Shown piece after piece: positions 15,761 through 18,819 of a stretch of 18,819 nucleotides of DNA. Where the stretch lies: the NCBI GenBank assembly GCA_019115685.1, contig DXDC01000118.1:1-18819 (forward strand), read 5' to 3'. Source of the stretch: Candidatus Agrococcus pullicola. Its GTDB lineage: Bacteria; Actinomycetota; Actinomycetes; Actinomycetales; Microbacteriaceae. Under the pieces are notes generated by a model that was given only the letters and a program-made list of their open reading frames with translations, was not told the DNA's origin and made no database searches. Both the position numbers and the translations under genes were made by a program. Position 1 is the first letter of the stretch. Each line of letters starts with the position of its first letter.

Positions 15761-15791
15761 AGCGGCGGTGAGGACTCACCCCACCGCCGCT
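15761..15791 (-). terminator. Strong hairpin between the clgR-like and DUF3046 genes
   Basis: AGCGGCGGTG (15761-15770) and CACCGCCGCT (15782-15791) are perfect 10-bp complements with an 11-base loop. The stem begins 11 bases beyond the clgR-like stop and ends 17 bases before the DUF3046 ribosome binding site. It is a likely terminator for the clgR-like gene, or a leader hairpin for DUF3046. Confidence 0.55.
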
Positions 15792-15802
15792 GCCGACAGT
15801 TG

Positions 15803-16132
15803 TTATCGCGAGACCTGGCCGAACTCCGCCACCAGTTCTTCCGGCAGTACGTCCGGAACATTGGACGGCAGTGCATCGAGAGCACCCATGTCGTACACAC
15901 CTTCGAATACCGCGAGTCGGTCCCCCACCTCACGCAATATCTTCGACAGCGGCACATCGAGCGCTTCCGCAACCGACGCGAGGATCTCGCTCGAGGCTTC
16001 CTTCTGCCCTCGTTCTACCTCGCTGAGATAACCGAGCGCGACGGATGCGCGCTGAGCTACCTGACGCAGCGTAAAGCCACGCTGCAGACGCACATCCCGA
16101 AGGACGTCGCCAATTTCTTGTCTCAACAGCAC
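15803..16132 (-). CDS. clgR: Helix-turn-helix regulator of the ClgR type
   Basis: This 109-residue XRE-family DNA-binding protein has the HTH in residues about 10-65: IGDVLRDVRLQRGFTLRQVAQRASVALGYLSEVERGQKEASSEILASVAEALDVPLSKIL. The sequence and the location near pgsA, ftsK and recA match actinobacterial ClgR (for example M. tuberculosis Rv2745c). ClgR activates clp protease genes and stress functions and is itself a Clp substrate. The C-terminus is short and ends in a polar tail rather than the hydrophobic Val-Ala-type degron of some ClgR proteins, so rapid Clp turnover cannot be assumed. The start is GTG at 16132 with a GGGGGA site about 10 bases upstream. Confidence 0.82.
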   Translation of the reverse strand: MLLRQEIGDVLRDVRLQRGFTLRQVAQRASVALGYLSEVERGQKEASSEILASVAEALDVPLSKILREVGDRLAVFEGVYDMGALDALPSNVPDVLPEELVAEFGQVSR

Positions 16133-16314
16133 TTGCGGGTTCCCCCTTGTTCTCCCTTGCTTGACCCATTCTACCGTGGGCTTGACCAGGCCCCGCCTCC
16201 CAATGCGAGCTGCTGCTCTCGTTCGTCGTTTCGGCCCGATGCCGAACGCCAGCGCGACCTGCTATAACTTGACTAACGTCGACTCAACCCTGGTTATTCC
16301 AGAAGATTGCCTGC
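16133..16314 (-). other. Control region upstream of the clgR-like gene
   Basis: This 182-base gap between cinA and the clgR-like gene contains two weak promoter candidates on the minus strand. One is TAGAAT (16173-16168) without a clear -35; the other is TTGAGT...TATAGC (16287-16261) with a short 15-base spacer. The hexamer CTTGAC (GTCAAG on the coding strand) occurs three times, at 16160, 16181 and 16268, the first two 21 bp apart. I saw no clear ClgR box and no convincing terminator for cinA. Confidence 0.3.
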
Positions 16315-16821
16315 TCAGTCTTTGTATTCACTGAGAGCTTCGTCGATGAGCTCCAGCGCGGCGTGCGTTGCCGCATCGCGGATGCTGCGCCTGTTGCCCT
16401 CGAAGCGGTAGTCGCGCGTTATCGTCGCTTCGCCCTTGAACGCAACCGAGATGAACACGGTACCGACTTCGTGGCCGTCTTGCACGTCCGGGCCCGCGAC
16501 CCCGGTCGTGCCGACCCCGATCGTCGCCGAATCGCGCCCTATGGCCGCAAGCTTCCGAACTCCCCTGGCCATCTGCTTCGCCACTTTCGGATGCACCGAT
16601 CCCTGTTTATCGAGCAGCTCGCCATCGACGTTCAGCACGCGTCGCTTCATCTCGGTTGCGTAGGCGACGACACCGAGGCGCACAACCGTGGATGCGCGCG
16701 GTACGCCGATCAGAGCGCTCGCCACCTTGCCGCCGGTCAGAGACTCGGCAATAGCGATCGTGAGCCCCCGGCGTCGGGCGTCCCTGACAATCCTTTTCGC
16801 CAGCTTCGGTGTCGACGTCAT
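16315..16821 (-). CDS. cinA: CinA family protein (nicotinamide-nucleotide amidohydrolase domain)
   Basis: This 168-residue protein corresponds to the CinA C-terminal domain, which deamidates nicotinamide mononucleotide to nicotinate mononucleotide (PncC activity) in pyridine-nucleotide salvage. The two signature blocks are AESLTGGKVASALIGVPRAS (about 28-47) and TIGVGTTGVAGPDVQDGHEVGTVFIS near the middle. The N-terminal molybdopterin-binding-like domain of full CinA is absent, as in many single-domain homologues. The frame is open upstream, but the ATG at 16821 overlaps the pgsA TGA by four bases (ATGA) and follows a GAAAGGAACAGGGG ribosome binding site. Enzymatic activity is inferred from family. 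Confidence 0.9.
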   Translation of the reverse strand: MTSTPKLAKRIVRDARRRGLTIAIAESLTGGKVASALIGVPRASTVVRLGVVAYATEMKRRVLNVDGELLDKQGSVHPKVAKQMARGVRKLAAIGRDSATIGVGTTGVAGPDVQDGHEVGTVFISVAFKGEATITRDYRFEGNRRSIRDAATHAALELIDEALSEYKD

Positions 16822-17441
16822 CCCCTGTTCCTTTCGGCTCTCCCTGCCCGAACCCAGTGCCAAACGTACTCCAGACCTGACCACAGCGTCAGCAGGAAAG
16901 CAACCGACATCGCGACGGTATTCGCCCAGTGCACCCAGTCTCCCAGCCACACCCAGAGCGGCACGAGCGACATCGAAAGCGCGATCGCCTGCGCGAACGT
17001 CTTTGCTTTACCCGAAAAGGATGCGGGGATGACAACCCGATCGGAAACTACGAGCCTGTGCACCGTTATGCCCCATTCACGCAGCAGAATTACGACGACG
17101 ACGAACCAGGGCAGCTCGCCGAGCACTCCCAGCATGACGAACCCACTGCCGGTGATGAACTTGTCGGCGATAGGGTCGATCAACTTCCCGAAGTCGGTCA
17201 CGAGGTTGCGCCCCCGCGCGATCTGCCCGTCGACGAAGTCGGTCGCGATGAGCATGATGAACAGCACGGCAGCGGTCACCCGCTCGAGCCCGAGCCGACC
17301 GTCATCGGCCAGCAGGACGACGATGAACACCGGCGTCAGCAGGATGCGCGCAACGGAGATCAAATTCGGAACGCTTGCGACCGACGCGGGTGACTCACCC
17401 CTGGCCCAAACGCGACCTCGCCAGGGCCTCAGCATGCTCAT
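16818..17441 (-). CDS. pgsA: CDP-diacylglycerol-glycerol-3-phosphate 3-phosphatidyltransferase
   Basis: This integral membrane enzyme of 207 residues makes phosphatidylglycerol phosphate from CDP-diacylglycerol and glycerol-3-phosphate. The CDP-alcohol phosphotransferase motif D-x2-DG-x2-AR-x8-G-x3-D-x3-D is complete in DFVDGQIARGRNLVTDF followed by GKLIDPIAD (about residues 68-93). Several hydrophobic helices are evident: VARILLTPVFIVVLL, AAVLFIMLIAT, LPWFVVVVILL, AIALSMSLVPLWVWL and the last pair near the C-terminus. The start at 17441 lies nine bases after the ftsK stop; a second ATG two codons later is also possible. Other CDP-alcohol transferases share the motif, but sequence and locus fit PgsA. 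Confidence 0.9.
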   Translation of the reverse strand: MSMLRPWRGRVWARGESPASVASVPNLISVARILLTPVFIVVLLADDGRLGLERVTAAVLFIMLIATDFVDGQIARGRNLVTDFGKLIDPIADKFITGSGFVMLGVLGELPWFVVVVILLREWGITVHRLVVSDRVVIPASFSGKAKTFAQAIALSMSLVPLWVWLGDWVHWANTVAMSVAFLLTLWSGLEYVWHWVRAGRAERNRG

Positions 17442-17450
17442 GCACCCAGG

Positions 17451-18819
17451 CTATCGATCCCGATCGGTTAATCCCCAAGCGTCTTCATCAGACTCGCCGT
17501 CAACGACTTCCAAACCGCTCTGATCGAGCGGATCGTCGTACGGGCGGGCATTCTCGGAGGGTGCTGCCGGCGGCTCTTCCCCGCGGAGCTGAGCGAGCAC
17601 CCGCGGCAGGTCTTCCGGAATCACGAGGACATCCCTGGCCTTCGATCCCTCGGACGGCCCCACGATTTCGCGGGACTCCAAGAGATCCATGAGGCGCCCG
17701 GCTTTCGCGAACCCGACGCGCAGCTTGCGCTGCAGCATCGATGTCGACCCGAACTGCGTTGTCACGACGAGCTCCGCCGCGGCCAGGAGATCCTCGAGAT
17801 CGTCGCCGATGTCGGCATCGATCTCCCGCTTCTGCGTTACCTGCTGCACGTCTTCGCGGTATTCGGGCTGCGCTTGGCCGGTGACGTGCTGCACGACCCT
17901 GTGGATCTCTGCCTCGTCGACCCATGCGCCCTGCACGCGGATCGACTTCGAGGCCCCCATCGGCAGGAAGAGCCCGTCGCCCTGACCGATCAGCTTCTCC
18001 GCGCCGGAGGAGTCGAGGATGACGCGAGAATCGGTCACGCTCGACACCGCGAACGCGAAGCGGCTCGGCACGTTCGCCTTGATCAATCCGGTCACGACAT
18101 CGACGCTGGGTCGCTGTGTCGCCAGGACGAGGTGGATGCCCGCCGCCCTCGCGAGCTGCGTGATGCGAACGATGGAGTCTTCGACATCGCGCGGAGCGAC
18201 CATCATGAGGTCCGCGAGCTCATCGACAACGACGAGCAGGTACGGGTACGGCTTCAGCGTGCGCTCGCTGCCGGCGGGAACCTTCACCTCGTCGGCCCGC
18301 ACGGCCTTGTTGAAGTCATCGATGTGCTTGAAGCCGAACGACGCGAGGTCGTCGTAGCGCATGTCCATCTCCTTGACGACCCACTGCAGCGCCTCTGCGG
18401 CCTTCTTGGCGTCGGTGATGATGGGGGTGATCAGGTGTGGCACGCCCTGATAACCCGTGAGTTCAACGCGCTTCGGATCGACGAGTACCATTCGGACATC
18501 CGCCGGCGATGAACGCATGAGCAGTGAGGTGATCATCGAGTTGACGAAGGACGACTTGCCCGACCCCGTAGAACCGGCAACCAGCAGGTGCGGCATCTTC
18601 GCGAGGTTCGCCACCACGAAACCGCCCTCGACGTCCTTGCCGATGCCGATCGTCATAGGGTGCTTCGACTGCACCGCGGCCTTCGACCGCAGTACATCGC
18701 CGAGCTTGACGGTCTCCCGATCCGTGTTCGGAATCTCGATGCCGATGGCGCTCTTGCCGGGAATCGGCGAAAGGATACGCACTTCGTTCGATGCGACGGC
18801 GTAGGACAGGTTCTTCGAG
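17451..18819 (-). CDS. ftsK: DNA translocase FtsK/SpoIIIE (5' part outside window)
   Basis: This is the C-terminal part (about 456 residues) of the septal DNA pump that segregates chromosome termini and activates XerCD at dif. The reading frame continues to the right edge as [12 protein letters not shown] before [19 protein letters not shown]. The motor has Walker [11 protein letters not shown] (about residues 81-90 of the fragment), a Walker B-type [13 protein letters not shown], and [21 protein letters not shown]. The C-terminal gamma winged helix ([31 protein letters not shown]), which reads KOPS sequences, is present. An acidic tail follows. The membrane domain and linker lie outside. It is the first gene visible in the ftsK-pgsA-cinA run. 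Confidence 0.95.
   Translation of the reverse strand, partial: SKNLSYAVASNEVRILSPIPGKSAIGIEIPNTDRETVKLGDVLRSKAAVQSKHPMTIGIGKDVEGGFVVANLAKMPHLLVAGSTGSGKSSFVNSMITSLLMRSSPADVRMVLVDPKRVELTGYQGVPHLITPIITDAKKAAEALQWVVKEMDMRYDDLASFGFKHIDDFNKAVRADEVKVPAGSERTLKPYPYLLVVVDELADLMMVAPRDVEDSIVRITQLARAAGIHLVLATQRPSVDVVTGLIKANVPSRFAFAVSSVTDSRVILDSSGAEKLIGQGDGLFLPMGASKSIRVQGAWVDEAEIHRVVQHVTGQAQPEYREDVQQVTQKREIDADIGDDLEDLLAAAELVVTTQFGSTSMLQRKLRVGFAKAGRLMDLLESREIVGPSEGSKARDVLVIPEDLPRVLAQLRGEEPPAAPSENARPYDDPLDQSGLEVVDGESDEDAWGLTDRDR

Noticed and set aside
16363..17523. Plus-strand open frame of about 386 codons opposite cinA and pgsA
   Set aside because: It crosses two well supported minus-strand genes and reads as a low-complexity Arg/Ser/Thr-rich shadow.
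18780..18782. GTG at 18782 as the ftsK start
   Set aside because: The frame stays open to the window edge with recognisable FtsK residues ([12 protein letters not shown]), so the gene is simply cut by the boundary.
1..18819. CRISPR arrays, insertion sequences, tRNA or rRNA genes, attachment sites
   Set aside because: No regularly spaced repeats, transposase or integrase coding, or tRNA-like sequence was seen on either strand by reading; a tRNAscan or Rfam scan was not possible.

Overview
The window looks like chromosomal core sequence from a high-GC Gram-positive bacterium, most likely an actinobacterium of the Microbacteriaceae type. The case rests on gene order and on actinobacterial families. 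The order is ftsK–pgsA–cinA–clgR-like–DUF3046–recA–recX–miaB–miaA–dapF, and hflX–lexA–LysM–hisC–hisB–hisH–priA–sseB next to infC. The families are PriA in place of plain HisA, DUF3046, DUF1844 and a ClgR-like regulator. SOS-box-like operators are of the TCGAAC-N4-GTTCGA type. Genus-level assignment is not possible from reading alone. There is no sign of phage, insertion sequence, CRISPR, rRNA or tRNA.

Layout, left to right. Positions 1-513 hold the start of infC (minus strand, running off the left edge). It appears to use a rare ATC start codon, and its ribosome binding site may be hidden in a hairpin. A divergent DUF1844 gene follows (728-1069). Positions 1209-5145 are a tightly overlapping minus-strand histidine operon, hisC-hisB-hisH-priA, ending in an SseB-family gene. 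Positions 5229-6408 form an SOS control locus: a small membrane-anchored LysM protein (minus) and lexA (plus) share a divergent regulatory region. Positions 6405-7149 are a decayed SAM methyltransferase gene downstream of hflX (7157-8638). A second, intact, RsmC-like methyltransferase (8659-9267, plus) diverges from hflX and is followed by an elaborate palindromic intergenic element (9287-9360).

Positions 9380-15323 are a long minus-strand run read as recA, recX, two paralogous lipoproteins, miaB, miaA, dapF. It combines recombination and SOS control, tRNA A37 modification and lysine/peptidoglycan precursor synthesis. recA has its own SOS-box-like operator. A DUF3046 gene lies upstream, flanked by two strong hairpins. 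Positions 15803-18819 (minus) carry a ClgR-like regulator, cinA (C-terminal domain only), pgsA and the 3' part of ftsK.

Most of the window is ordinary housekeeping DNA. Six things deserve a second look. They are the infC ATC start with its SD-sequestering hairpin, a lexA operator whose half-sites are spaced 4 bp too far apart, and near-identical SOS boxes at recA and the LysM gene. The others are the twice-broken methyltransferase, the cloverleaf-like palindrome at 9287-9360, and the lipoprotein pair inserted between recX and miaB. I did not find a convincing undescribed multi-gene system.
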